Counted from the first letter of the stretch, positions 53,986-64,000 are shown. The stretch: 64,000 bases of DNA from Haloterrigena turkmenica DSM 5511 (GCF_000025325.1 NC_013743.1:3224001-3288000), one strand, 5' to 3'. Notes: generated by a model from the sequence alone, not told the origin. Numbers and translations: made by a program.

Positions 53986-54936
53986 ATGCCCGCTATCAAA
54001 ACGACCGCCCTGACCAAACGGTACGGCGGGGACGTCCTCGCGGTCGACGGCCTCGACCTGACCGTCGAAGAAGGCGAAGTCTTCGGCTTTCTCGGACCCA
54101 ACGGCGCCGGGAAGTCGACGACGATCAACATGCTGCTCGACTTCGTGCGCCCCTCCGAGGGGACCGCGACGGTGCTCGGCCTCGACGCGCAGGCCGACAC
54201 CGACGAGATCCGCCACCGGATCGGCGTCCTCCCCGAGGGTGCGAGCGTCTACGACCGACTCACCGCGCGCGAACACCTCCAGTGGGTCATCGACACTAAG
54301 GGAACCGACGACGACCCGGACGCCCTCCTCGAACGGGTCGGACTCACCAGCGAGGACGGCGATCGAGCCGCCGGCGGCTATTCGAAGGGGATGACCCAGC
54401 GACTGGGCTTCGGCATGGCGCTGGTCGGCGACCCCGACCTCCTCATCCTCGACGAACCCTCTTCGGGACTCGACCCCACGGGAATGCAGGAGATGCGCGA
54501 GATCATCCAGCAGGAGGCCGAACGGGGGACTACGGTCTTCTTCTCGAGTCACATCCTCGGCGAGGTCGAGGCCGTCTGTGATCGAATCGGGATCATGAAC
54601 GAGGGGAACCTCGTCGCGACCGGCACGCTCGACGACCTGCAGGGCGACCTCGACCTCGGCGCGCCGATCTCGCTCGAGGTCGCCGCCGTTCCCGATTCGC
54701 TCGCCCTCGACTCGCTCGAGGGCGTCCGCTCGGTCAGCGTCGAGGGGACGACGATCACGGCGACCTGCGCCGACCCCTCGGCCAAGGTCGACGTCGTCGA
54801 GCGCGTCGCGCAGGCGACGACCGTCGAGGACATCATCTCCGAGGACACCTCCCTCGAGCAGCTTTTCAACAGCTACACGAACGGCGAACGCGCGACCGAA
54901 GACGAAGCGGTTCCCGCGCCGGAGGTGTCGGCATGA
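53986..54936 (+). CDS. ABC transporter ATP-binding protein (ABC-2 exporter)
   Basis: 316 residues. Walker A GPNGAGKST (about 39-47), ABC signature variant YSKGMTQR, Walker B LLILDEPSSGLDP and switch His (SSHILGEVE). C-terminal 90 residues are an acidic domain typical of this exporter group. It overlaps the permease start by ATGA (54933-54936), so the two form an operon. Substrate may be an antimicrobial, lipid or copper-related compound; undetermined. Confidence 0.93.
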   Translation: MPAIKTTALTKRYGGDVLAVDGLDLTVEEGEVFGFLGPNGAGKSTTINMLLDFVRPSEGTATVLGLDAQADTDEIRHRIGVLPEGASVYDRLTAREHLQWVIDTKGTDDDPDALLERVGLTSEDGDRAAGGYSKGMTQRLGFGMALVGDPDLLILDEPSSGLDPTGMQEMREIIQQEAERGTTVFFSSHILGEVEAVCDRIGIMNEGNLVATGTLDDLQGDLDLGAPISLEVAAVPDSLALDSLEGVRSVSVEGTTITATCADPSAKVDVVERVAQATTVEDIISEDTSLEQLFNSYTNGERATEDEAVPAPEVSA

Positions 54937-55754
54937 GCACGTTAGCCGTCGCGAAGAAGGACTTCCTCGACGTTCGGCGAGCCAAGATCGTCTGGTTCGT
55001 CTCGAGCCTCTACGTGCTCATCGCGGTGTTGATGTTCTACTTCGGTCAGAACAACGCCGACGATCCCGAGTTCTACTACGCGTTGACCGGACTGACCGGC
55101 AACGGAGCGATGATCCTCACCCTCGTCGCGCTCGTGACCGCCTACCTGGCCATCGCCGGCGAACGCGAGTCCGGGAGCATCAAGTACATGCTCTCGATCC
55201 CGAACAGTCGCCGCGACGTCGTCCTCGGGAAGTTTCTCACCCGCTCGGCCGTCGTCGTGGGATCGATCCTCGTCGGATTCGGGATCGGCGCCGTTCTCGG
55301 GGTCCTCTGGTATCCGTCGATCGACGTCGAAATGTTCCTCGGAGCGCTCGCGTTGACGATCCTGTTCACCCTGACGTACGTCTCGGTCGCGGTCGGTATC
55401 TCCGCCGCGACGGCCTCGCGATCGCGGGCGATGGGCGGGACGATCGGCTTTTTCTTCGTGACGACCGTCCTCGCCCTGTTCAGAATGGTGAGCTTCGCGC
55501 TCGACTGGATCCTCAACGATATCTTCAGCCTCGAGCTCTCCCGGAACGCCCTCACCTTCATCGAAGCGGTCATGAGTCCGCTGATGGCGTTTTTCGGCGC
55601 GATGGATCTCGTCTTTCCGTCCCAAGCCAGCCGAACGGCGCCGGACAGTCCGTGGTACCTCGAGGGCGAAGTGATGATCGTCATCCTGCTCGCCTGGCTG
55701 GTCGTCCCGCTCGTGCTCGGCATCTGGCGGTTCGAGCGCGCCGATCTGGGCTGA
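54933..55754 (+). CDS. ABC-2 type permease
   Basis: 273 residues with about six membrane segments (VWFVSSLYVLIAVLMFYF, MILTLVALVTAYLAIA, VVVGSILVGFGIGAVLG, LAWLVVPLVLGIW). Loop ERESGSIKYMLSIPNSRRDVVLGKF is the coupling motif of NosY/ABC-2 permeases of the membrane protein YhaP or CcmB group. Partner of 53986-54936. Confidence 0.88.
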   Translation: MSTLAVAKKDFLDVRRAKIVWFVSSLYVLIAVLMFYFGQNNADDPEFYYALTGLTGNGAMILTLVALVTAYLAIAGERESGSIKYMLSIPNSRRDVVLGKFLTRSAVVVGSILVGFGIGAVLGVLWYPSIDVEMFLGALALTILFTLTYVSVAVGISAATASRSRAMGGTIGFFFVTTVLALFRMVSFALDWILNDIFSLELSRNALTFIEAVMSPLMAFFGAMDLVFPSQASRTAPDSPWYLEGEVMIVILLAWLVVPLVLGIWRFERADLG

Positions 55755-55818
55755 TCGCCGAATCCAACGTCCGACTGTCGCCCCTCGAGTGCCGCCCGTC
55801 GGCAGTTGAACTATCGCG

Positions 55819-56880
55819 TCAGTCGATGACGCCCGTTTTCGTCGCGACCTCGATCGCGGCCCGCTCGTTCATCCCGTCGCCTAAGATCGTGTAGCGGTCG
55901 CGGATCTCGTGGCAGGTCGTCAGGGCCTCGAGAACCGTCTCGTCGTTGATTCCGAGTTCGGCGGCGGTCGTCGGCGCGTCGATGCTCGAGAGGGCGTCCC
56001 GAATGTCCCGCCAGATGCCGTCCTCGCCGCCGTGTAAGTAGGCGGTCATGATCGAGCCGACACCGACCTGATGGCCGTGCAGCGCCGCATCGGGCGCTAG
56101 CCGATCCAACTGGTGCGAGAAGAGGTGTTCGGCGCCGCTGGCGGGCCGCGAGGAGTCGGCGATGCTCATCGCCACGCCCGAGGACATCAGCGCCTTGCTG
56201 ACGACCCAGGCCGACTCCTCGAGTCCCGGGCGGATGAGGTCGGCGTTGTCGACTAAGATCTCGGCAGTCATCTCCGAGAGCGCGGCGGCGTACTCGGAGT
56301 ATTCGACGTCCTTGAGCCGTTTGGCGAGTCGCCAGTCCATCACCGCGGTGTAGTTGGAGATGATGTCGGCACAGCCCGCGGTCGTCAGTTCCCACGGGGC
56401 CTGCGAGAGCACTTCGGTGTCGGCGACGACCGCCAGCGGCGGCTTGGCCGCGACGCTGTGGCGGGTGTTGCCGTCCGGGACGGAGCCTCGATTACTGATG
56501 ACGCCGTCGTGACTGGCCGCCGTCGGCACCGACAGAAAGCCCATCTCGAGGTGGTGGCTGGCCATCTTGGCGATGTCGATGGCCTTGCCGCCGCCGATGC
56601 CGATCAGGTAGGAGGCCTCGGCGGCTTCGGCGGTCTCGATCACGTTCTCGACGGCCTCGAAGGACGCCGTCTCGACGGTGACGACGGCGGGATCGATCCC
56701 GGCCGCCTCGAAATCGGCGGCGATCGGGTCCGCGGCGACGTCCTTCGGCGTCGGACTGGTCACGAACAGCGGCCGCCCCTGCAGGTGCAGATCGTCGACG
56801 ACATCGACGACTCGGTCGATGACGCCGTGCCCGACCACGACGTTGCGCGGCAGGCGAATCCACGTCGACTTCTCGAACAT
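55819..56880 (-). CDS. egsA: Glycerol-1-phosphate dehydrogenase [NAD(P)+]
   Basis: 353 residues, full length. Produces sn-glycerol-1-phosphate, the backbone of archaeal lipids. Dinucleotide-binding GIGGGKAIDIAKMAS, VPTAASHDGVIS, DIISNYTA, and zinc ligands including the His pair of HQLDRLAPDAALHGHQVGVG. ATG 56880 is used; a GTG two codons upstream is possible. An NAD-dependent epimerase lies just upstream in the same direction. Confidence 0.95.
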   Translation of the reverse strand: MFEKSTWIRLPRNVVVGHGVIDRVVDVVDDLHLQGRPLFVTSPTPKDVAADPIAADFEAAGIDPAVVTVETASFEAVENVIETAEAAEASYLIGIGGGKAIDIAKMASHHLEMGFLSVPTAASHDGVISNRGSVPDGNTRHSVAAKPPLAVVADTEVLSQAPWELTTAGCADIISNYTAVMDWRLAKRLKDVEYSEYAAALSEMTAEILVDNADLIRPGLEESAWVVSKALMSSGVAMSIADSSRPASGAEHLFSHQLDRLAPDAALHGHQVGVGSIMTAYLHGGEDGIWRDIRDALSSIDAPTTAAELGINDETVLEALTTCHEIRDRYTILGDGMNERAAIEVATKTGVID

Positions 56881-56965
56881 ACTCACCCAGACTCACCCGT
56901 GGGCCATGTGTTTTTCCTGTCGTATCCGTCGGGGCCCGACCCCGATCCACGCCGTCCGTTGGCCG

Positions 56966-57955
56966 TCAGACGGTGTCCAGAATCCCCAGCACGCGTTCCT
57001 CGGCGTCCCGATCGGGGCCGTGCTCGCTCCCGTCGCGGTCGCTCTCGAGGTGGGCGTCGACCGCCCGTTCCATCGCCTCGGCGGGCGGCGTCGCCTCCCA
57101 GCCCAGATCGGCGAGTTTCGCCGTCGAGAGGACGTGTGGGTAGTCCCGATAGAGCACGTAGTCGTCGAGTTCGATGTCGCCGGCGGCGAGTTCGCGCGGG
57201 CCGGCGGTGACGATTTCGATGTCGGTCGCGAGCCGGTCGGCGATCAGTTCGACCATCTCCGCGAGCGTCACGAGCCGTCGATCGCCGACGTTGTAGGCCT
57301 CGCCGGGCTCGCCGCGCTCGGCGACGATCCGGAGCGCGCTGGCGACGTCCTCGACGTACGCGCGGTGCCAGACGTTGGTGCCGTCGCCGGGGACGACGAC
57401 GCGGTCGAAGCGGTTCACGCGGTCGATCCACCAGTCGAGGCGCTCCGTGTAGTCGTGGGGACCGTAGACGACCGGCGGACGGACGCTCATCGCGTTCACC
57501 CCCTGCTCGGCGGCCGCGAAGACGGCCCGGTCGCCCTCGGCCTTCCGATTGCCGTAGCTCTCGCTCGAGTCGTCGGTCGCCTGATCGGGCGTACAGGGCT
57601 CGAGGGGCGTCTCGTCCTCTCGCTTGGGAATGTCCTCGCGGCCGTAGGCCGAGCCGCTGGAGACGTAGACGTAGGCCTCGCAGTCCTCGAAGATCCGCGT
57701 CGCCTCGCGGACGTCCCGGGGCTGGTAGGCCACGCAGTCGAAAACCGCGTCGGGGTCGATGGTCGTCGCGGCCGCCTCGAGGGCCGCTTCGTTCGCCCGG
57801 TCGCCCTCGACGCGGTCGACCCGGTCGTCGTCCACGAAGGGGTTCTCGTGGCTCCCTCGATTGAGGATCGTCACGTCGTAGTCGTGCTCGAGTAGCTCTT
57901 CGACGAGGTGGCGGCCGATAAAGCGCGTGCCGCCGATAACGAGTGCGTCGTCCAT
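56966..57955 (-). CDS. NAD-dependent epimerase/dehydratase (extended SDR)
   Basis: 329 residues. N-terminal Rossmann motif GGTRFIGRHL, and a YGNRKAEGD near residue 144 in place of the YxxxK active-site motif (Y and K both present). Downstream VVYGPHD and WHRAYVEDVASA are typical of extended SDR sugar or nucleotide-sugar epimerases. Substrate uncertain. Upstream of egsA, 85 bases apart, same strand. Confidence 0.88.
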   Translation of the reverse strand: MDDALVIGGTRFIGRHLVEELLEHDYDVTILNRGSHENPFVDDDRVDRVEGDRANEAALEAAATTIDPDAVFDCVAYQPRDVREATRIFEDCEAYVYVSSGSAYGREDIPKREDETPLEPCTPDQATDDSSESYGNRKAEGDRAVFAAAEQGVNAMSVRPPVVYGPHDYTERLDWWIDRVNRFDRVVVPGDGTNVWHRAYVEDVASALRIVAERGEPGEAYNVGDRRLVTLAEMVELIADRLATDIEIVTAGPRELAAGDIELDDYVLYRDYPHVLSTAKLADLGWEATPPAEAMERAVDAHLESDRDGSEHGPDRDAEERVLGILDTV

Positions 57956-58130
57956 ATCCGATCCTCGACGGTCGCGTGGAAAACGGTGGCGAACCGGACG
58001 GCGATCCGACCCGCCCGACGTCGGCGAGTCCGGCCGACCGCCGCGTCGGAAGTAACTATTCGACGCAGCCGAAAGTCACTCTCGGCACGAACTGGTTCTT
58101 TTTCCCCGTTCGTCGTAGCCGACGTTACCC

Positions 58131-59141
58131 ATGACATCACAACAGCGGCCGGAGCGCTCTCCCGAGTATCCCCTCGAGTGCGATCACTGCCACTATCCGA
58201 TCCCCAGCGAACCCGAGGAAACCGACGACGGGCAGTTCTGTTCGACGGCCTGTCTCGAGGCCAGCGAGGACGACGAGGACGAGATGCCCGATCCGAGCGC
58301 GTACAAGCGCATCGTCACGGGCGTCGAACCCCTCGATTCGCTGATTCCCAACGGCGTCCCCGCCGACTCGTTCGTCTGTCTCTCTGGCACGGCGGGGACC
58401 CGTCGGAGCGAACTGCTGACCGAACTCGTCTGGCGCGCCATCGAGCGCGGCGAGCCGGCCGTTCTCGTGACCGCGACCACGCCGCCGGCGGCGGTCCTCG
58501 AGCGCTTCTTCGAGAACGGCTGGAACGTCCTGCCGGCCCTCGAGGACGACCGCCTCCGGCTCGTCGACTGCTTCACCCACCGGCTCGCCGACCGCGACGC
58601 GTTCCGCGACCACCGGGGCGAGTGGATCGAGTTCGTCGGCGAGGCCGCCGCCGACTCGATCGTCCCGATCGAGGAGCCGACCGACGTCGAACCGATCCTG
58701 CGCGAATGCAACGCGGCGCTCGACGACCTCGAGATGACCGAGACCGGACTGGTCGCGATCGATTCGCTGAGCGAACTCGGCCGCGGCCTCGAGACGGACC
58801 ACGTCCACGAGTTCGTCACGGAGACGCGGGCGACGGTCTGCAAGGCGCGGTACGTCCCGATCTTCGGCGGCTGGACGGCCGGCGACGAGGGCGTCGCGAT
58901 GGACGAATCGATCTTCGACGGCGTCGTCGACCTTCGGCTGGCCGATCACCTCGAGCCCGACACGCGACTCCGGCAGCTGGGCGTCCGGAAGCTGACCGGC
59001 GCCCGCTACCTCCCCCAGTGGATCACCTACGAGTACGAACCGGTCCGAGGACTGGTCGCGTCCGTCGTGGAGTCCGCCGGACAGGCGACGCCCGGTGGGC
59101 CGCCGTCACGAGAGATGCAGGGCGTTCGGGAGCGGCGCTGA
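58131..59141 (+). CDS. RecA/KaiC-superfamily protein with N-terminal zinc knuckle, degenerate P-loop
   Basis: 336 residues. N-terminal zinc motif Cys17, Cys20, Cys37, Cys41, then a RecA-fold core of the kind called KaiC- or HTR-like in haloarchaea (VTGVEPLDSLIPNGVPADSFVCLSG at 62-86, RELLVDCF-type strand, TGLVAIDSLSELGRGL as Walker B-like at about 205). The P-loop reads SGTAGTRRSE: GxxGxGK(S/T) is lost, with Arg-Arg at the Lys position. Thus ATP binding by the usual lysine is doubtful, and it may be a pseudo-ATPase or bind nucleotide differently. The Q-rich repeat protein gene follows 175 bases on. Confidence 0.8.
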   Translation: MTSQQRPERSPEYPLECDHCHYPIPSEPEETDDGQFCSTACLEASEDDEDEMPDPSAYKRIVTGVEPLDSLIPNGVPADSFVCLSGTAGTRRSELLTELVWRAIERGEPAVLVTATTPPAAVLERFFENGWNVLPALEDDRLRLVDCFTHRLADRDAFRDHRGEWIEFVGEAAADSIVPIEEPTDVEPILRECNAALDDLEMTETGLVAIDSLSELGRGLETDHVHEFVTETRATVCKARYVPIFGGWTAGDEGVAMDESIFDGVVDLRLADHLEPDTRLRQLGVRKLTGARYLPQWITYEYEPVRGLVASVVESAGQATPGGPPSREMQGVRERR

Positions 59142-59173
59142 CACGTTCGGGCACGGACACGCTAGCGCGCGCT

Positions 59174-59184
59174 TTCCTTTTATC
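59174..59184 (+). promoter_or_regulatory. Possible TATA of the Gln-rich repeat protein gene
   Basis: TTCCTTTTATC about 135 bases before the ATG at 59317; the long leader would be unusual here. Alternatively the gene is read through from the KaiC-like gene. Confidence 0.3.
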
Positions 59185-59316
59185 CGCCCGGGCGGCCCAC
59201 CACACGGTGTCGACAGCACTGCGGTGCCGGCCCCGTCCACAATCCGCCGACACCGCACGGCCAGGCATCGAGACGAGTGATCACCGAGCGACCACAGCGT
59301 CACCACAGTCACAGCC

Positions 59317-61218
59317 ATGAACGATCGATACGACCGCGACCGACGAGACCGAGGCACCGACCGCTCGAGCGACGCCGAGCGAGACGATCGGTATCGCGAG
59401 TCCGAGGGGCGACAGCACCACGACGACCGCGGCTGGGTACACGGACTCTACAGCCGCGGCGGCAGCGAGGAAACGGGTGCGAACGGCCCGTCTCGAGGCG
59501 ATTCCGAGGAGGCTTCTCGAGGCCGATCTGAGGAGTGGCACAGTTCGGAGGAAGACGTCCGCGGGACCGCCGGCGAACCGGACTACGGCCGACGCTCCGC
59601 CGGCGGTGACCGCCAGCAGGGTCGCCGCGAGGAGGCCGGTCGCGGTGAGCGAACGCAGCGCGAACAGCAGGGCCGTGAGATGAGCGGCCAGCAGGGCCAG
59701 CGCGGACAGCCCCAGCGGAATCGGGGCGGCCGAGACCAGCAAAGCGGGTTCGAGACCGACGCGATCCGAGAGTCGAACCTTCAGTACGGCGGCGAGGCGC
59801 GCCACGAGCGCCAGCAGTCTCAGCCACAGGGCGGGCAGCGTCCCCAGCAGATGGGCGACCAACAGCGTCGGAGCGGTCAGCAGGGCCAGCCCCAACAGCG
59901 CGGCCAGCAGGGCCGCCAGCGAATGGGCGAACAGCAGCACGGGCAGCGTGGCCAGCAGAACCAACGGATGGGCGGTCGACAGCGCGGCCAACAGGGACAA
60001 CGCAGCCGGGAGGACCGTCAGGGAATGGGCGAGCGACAGCGCGGGCAACAGTCGCCACAGCGCGGGTCTCAGGAGTACGAACAGCGCGGTCAGCAGGGAC
60101 AGGCCCGCGAGCGAACCGGGCAGTACGAGCACCACGGCGGCTCCGAACAGTCCCGCCGCGAGCGACAGCGCCAGCCCGGGAGCCAGTTCGAACCCGACGT
60201 GAGCGACGACGCGGACCTCGAGTACGGCGGCGAAGCGCGTCGGCGACAGAGCGGCGCCCAGTCGCAGCCCCCCGGTGGCCGGCGGGAACAGCGCGGCCAA
60301 CAGCGCCAGCAACAGACCGGCGGTCAGCAGCGTCGGCAACAGACTGGCGGTCAGCGAGGTCACCAAGGGACGGGCGAGCAGCGCGGTCACCAAGGAATGA
60401 GCGGCCAGCAGAATCGCCAACAGACGGGCGGCCAACGCGGACGGCAGACGGGCGGTCAACAGCGCGGACGACAAGACCGCCAGCAGACGGGGCGGCAACA
60501 GGGCCAGCGCGGACAGCCCCAGCGGACTCGAGGCGGCCAATCCCAGCAGGGCCAGCAGAGCGGCTTCGAGACCGACGCGATTCGGGAGTCGAACCTCCAG
60601 TACGGCGGCGAAGCGCGCCACGAGCGCCAGCAGTCACAACCACAGGGCGGCCAGCAGCCCCAGCAGATGGGCGGCCAGCAGCCTCGACAGACGGGTGACC
60701 TGCAGCGTCGCCCCGACCAGCAGGGCGGGCGCGAACGCGGAATCAACGAACGAATGCCCCGCGGCGAGGCGGAGATGCAGGACCAACAGAACCAGCGGGA
60801 TCGCCGCGAGCGCGGCTATCGAGGCCAGCAGCAGGACCAGCGACGCCAGCGCGGCCAGCAAGGACGGGGGCAACAGTCCGATCGCGGTCAGAGCCAGTAC
60901 AACCAACAGAGCCAGGGCCAGCGCGGCCAGCAACACCAAGACCGACAGGGCCAGCCCCGCACTGGTCGCGAACAGCAGGGTGGCGGCCAACGGACCGGCG
61001 ACCGGAGCGATATCGGCTCCCCCGAGCAGTACCAGCCCGAGAATCGGTCCGGCGGCGGCCTCGAGCACCAGCCCCAGAGCCGGCGCTCCGAGCGGGGCGA
61101 CTGGACCGACGAACCGGAGTTCGACCGGGAGTACCGGAGCCCGAACGATCAGGAGTCCCGGCGCGCGGACGACCGCGGCGAGCAGGGCCACAACCGCGAC
61201 TGGAACCGCGACCGCTAA
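59317..61218 (+). CDS. Gln/Gly/Arg-rich intrinsically disordered repeat protein
   Basis: 633 residues, hardly any hydrophobic core. Residues 1-142 are Arg/Glu/Asp/Ser-rich with one GWVHGLYSRGG phrase; from 143 onward Gln, Gly and Arg dominate (QQGQRGQ, GGQQRRQQ). A head motif SGFETDAIRESNLQYGGEAR occurs at residue 143 and again at 415; a variant (SQFEPDVSDDADLEYGGEAR) is at 289. The C-terminus (580-633) is charged and Tyr/Asp-containing. Third positions are GC-rich and copies differ only synonymously, so the frame is truly coding. No known family; basic and neutral residues are odd in a haloarchaeon. It may scaffold or phase-separate. Confidence 0.75.
   Translation: MNDRYDRDRRDRGTDRSSDAERDDRYRESEGRQHHDDRGWVHGLYSRGGSEETGANGPSRGDSEEASRGRSEEWHSSEEDVRGTAGEPDYGRRSAGGDRQQGRREEAGRGERTQREQQGREMSGQQGQRGQPQRNRGGRDQQSGFETDAIRESNLQYGGEARHERQQSQPQGGQRPQQMGDQQRRSGQQGQPQQRGQQGRQRMGEQQHGQRGQQNQRMGGRQRGQQGQRSREDRQGMGERQRGQQSPQRGSQEYEQRGQQGQARERTGQYEHHGGSEQSRRERQRQPGSQFEPDVSDDADLEYGGEARRRQSGAQSQPPGGRREQRGQQRQQQTGGQQRRQQTGGQRGHQGTGEQRGHQGMSGQQNRQQTGGQRGRQTGGQQRGRQDRQQTGRQQGQRGQPQRTRGGQSQQGQQSGFETDAIRESNLQYGGEARHERQQSQPQGGQQPQQMGGQQPRQTGDLQRRPDQQGGRERGINERMPRGEAEMQDQQNQRDRRERGYRGQQQDQRRQRGQQGRGQQSDRGQSQYNQQSQGQRGQQHQDRQGQPRTGREQQGGGQRTGDRSDIGSPEQYQPENRSGGGLEHQPQSRRSERGDWTDEPEFDREYRSPNDQESRRADDRGEQGHNRDWNRDR
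59743..60678 (+). repeat. Three internal modules with conserved heads
   Basis: Heads begin at 59743, 60181 and 60559. The first and third are nearly identical over more than 90 bases, differing only at third codon positions; the middle one is diverged. Between heads run low-complexity Gln/Gly/Arg codons (CAG, GGC, CGC). Confidence 0.8.
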
Positions 61219-61312
61219 CGGCCGCGTCCGTCTCCGCCCGTCTCGAGTCGATCCGATCTACCCGCGTTTCGAACCGACCTCGTTTTTGTCGCGTCGCACC
61301 CGACGTTCGACC

Positions 61313-61738
61313 ATGAGCGAGAGCGGTACCTACGTGCTCGTCGTCGACGTCCCGCGAGCGACGACCCTCGAGGTCGGCGCGCTGGGCGAGCGCGAGTTCC
61401 CAGCCGGCGCTTACGCCTACGTCGGCAGCGCGTTCGGTCCCGGCGGCTTCGGCCGGATCGACCGCCACCGGGAACTCGCCCGCGGCGAGCGCGACACGCG
61501 ACACTGGCACATCGATTACCTGCTGGGCCACCCCGGGACGACTCTCGAGAGCGCGATCGCGTTCCCCGACGACGACCGGGAGTGCGAACTCGCGGCGTCG
61601 CTGCCGGGCGAGCAGGTCGACGGCTTCGGGGCCTCGGACTGCGACTGTTCGGGGCACCTGCTGACCCCTCCGAGCGCCGACGCTGCGGTCGTTCGCGAGG
61701 CAGCTCTCGCCGAAGGCGGTCGCCCCTACTTCGAGTAG
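61313..61738 (+). CDS. DUF123 (GIY-YIG-like) protein
   Basis: 141 residues from ATG 61313. Pattern SGTYVLVVDVPRATTLEVGALGEREFPAGAYAYVGSA is that of DUF123, a GIY-YIG-like nuclease-fold domain often fused to or near endonuclease III. Further motifs: RHWHIDYLLGH, CELAASL and GASDCDCSGHL with Cys pair. Function uncertain. Confidence 0.82.
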   Translation: MSESGTYVLVVDVPRATTLEVGALGEREFPAGAYAYVGSAFGPGGFGRIDRHRELARGERDTRHWHIDYLLGHPGTTLESAIAFPDDDRECELAASLPGEQVDGFGASDCDCSGHLLTPPSADAAVVREAALAEGGRPYFE

Positions 61739-61818
61739 TCCGCTGTCGCTCGCGGCGACCGAGACCGCGACTGCGAACCGCCACCGCGAGTTATGTGAAT
61801 TCGTGTTGAACGGTACCT

Positions 61819-62427
61819 ATGACCGAATCCGAGGCCGACGATGCGGTCGATCCGGAACTGCGCGACGACGCGATGAAACGGTTTCCGGTCCCCGACCTCG
61901 AGGACCTTCCCGAGGACCTCAGGGAACGCATCGCGGAAGAGACCGAGCGGGCCGGGTTCACGCCCAACGTTTTCGCGGCGATGGCGTACAAGCCCTCGCA
62001 GTTCCGCGCGTTCTTCGACTACCACGACGCGCTCGTCGAGGACACGGCCCTCGAGCGCGAGGAGATCGAGATGATCGTCGTCGCCGTCTCTGGCGTCAAC
62101 CACTGCTACTACTGCAACGTCGCTCACGGCGCGCTCGTACGGATCTACGCCGAGGACCCGCTCCTCGCGGACCAACTGGTCGCGAACTACCGGACCGCCG
62201 ATATCAACGACGCACACCGCACGATGCTCGACGTCGCCGTGAAACTCACCGAGCGGCCGACTGAGGTCGAGCCGGACGACCTCGAGGCGCTTCTCGAGGC
62301 CGGCTTCAGCGAGGAAGCGCTCTGGGACATCGCGTCCGTGACGGCGTTTTACAACCTGAGCAATCGGCTCGCGATGTTCGCCGATATGCGTCCCAACGAG
62401 GAGTTCCACACGCTCGGACGAGAGTGA
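61819..62427 (+). CDS. Peroxidase-related (AhpD/carboxymuconolactone decarboxylase-like) protein
   Basis: 202 residues. AhpD-like helical fold with redox CxxC: Cys96 and Cys99 in VNHCYYCNVAHG and His103. Hydrophobic helix pattern EEIEMIVVAVSGVN is typical. Family members are alkylhydroperoxidase- or decarboxylase-like and defend against oxidative stress. Divergent features with neighbours not evident. Confidence 0.85.
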   Translation: MTESEADDAVDPELRDDAMKRFPVPDLEDLPEDLRERIAEETERAGFTPNVFAAMAYKPSQFRAFFDYHDALVEDTALEREEIEMIVVAVSGVNHCYYCNVAHGALVRIYAEDPLLADQLVANYRTADINDAHRTMLDVAVKLTERPTEVEPDDLEALLEAGFSEEALWDIASVTAFYNLSNRLAMFADMRPNEEFHTLGRE

Positions 62428-62487
62428 CTGGTGGCTCGAGAACGGGGAGCTCAACCGAAAGAATGGAACGAACGGTCGGGTAGCCGA

Positions 62488-64000
<1,513 letters not shown>

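Noticed and set aside
59281-60621. Long hydrophobic Leu/Ala-rich frame on the minus strand opposite the Gln-rich gene
   Set aside because: It is the mirror of CAG/GGC/CGC codons. The plus-strand frame has GC-rich third positions and synonymous-only differences between repeat heads, which fits coding on the plus strand only.

Overview
The window reads as chromosomal DNA of an extremely halophilic archaeon (class Halobacteria; a Natrialbales-type genome is a guess). The support is high GC with strongly GC-biased third codon positions, very acidic proteins, Tat-type signal peptides on secreted proteins, TATA boxes about 26-34 bp upstream of near-leaderless starts, and archaeal marker genes: prf1 (aRF1), egsA (glycerol-1-phosphate dehydrogenase), orc1/cdc6, rpl40e, trm1 and tsr3. 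No rRNA, tRNA or CRISPR array was found. Most of the window is housekeeping sequence with a few accessory islands.

Layout. 1-7 kb: partial EamA transporter, Vms1-like eRF1-fold protein, CheY-type response regulator, two tandem PRC-barrel-like proteins with duplicated 5' regions, zinc-ribbon protein, alpha/beta hydrolase, BrkB-type membrane protein. 7.3-12.3 kb: a giant Tat-exported multicopper oxidase lipoprotein made of three repeated cupredoxin units plus an FG-GAP-like tail; its reading frame is broken by one base at a G5/C5 inverted repeat. 12.4-17 kb: zinc ribbon, trm1, class-I amidotransferase, histidine kinase, SWIM protein, then a 188-bp hairpin-rich element with terminal inverted repeats. 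17-19.6 kb: orc1/cdc6 and a replication origin candidate with nine direct copies and one inverted copy of a T(G/T)CCGCTGTAT box, a dense G-run tract and small hairpins. 19.6-25 kb: hisH, uracil-DNA glycosylase, DUF5786-DUF99 pair, metallo-hydrolase, rpl40e and tsr3 separated by a stand-alone TnpB element with matching hairpins at both ends. 25-31.6 kb: Lrp-RCK regulator, a small gene broken by a 23-bp tandem duplication, a tiny zinc-ribbon gene, a rhodanese-persulfide dioxygenase fusion, a SpoIIM-like protein and an MFS transporter.

31.7-41 kb: AstE-like deacylase and threonine-synthase-like enzyme (adjacent, one base apart), Nudix, argS, lipoprotein, MinD-like ATPase, prf1, and a Tat-exported protein with CARDB-like repeats. 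41-50.8 kb: third PRC-type protein, TraB-like, HalOD1, zinc-ribbon membrane protein, hexapeptide acyltransferase, an orphan fused NuoCD, YeiH exporter, trpB without trpA, HIT, glycosyltransferase. 51-64 kb: acidic membrane-anchored protein, S9 peptidase, ABC-2 exporter pair, egsA, NAD-dependent epimerase, a KaiC/RecA-like protein lacking the Walker lysine, then a 633-residue Gln/Gly/Arg-rich repeat protein, DUF123, AhpD-like protein and the 3' part of gltB.

The strongest candidates for something new are the Gln/Gly/Arg-rich repeat protein (head motifs kept identical in protein by synonymous changes only) beside the KaiC-like protein, the triplicated multicopper oxidase in which only the first unit keeps the copper motifs, the origin with its unusual box family, and the 188-bp hairpin element.
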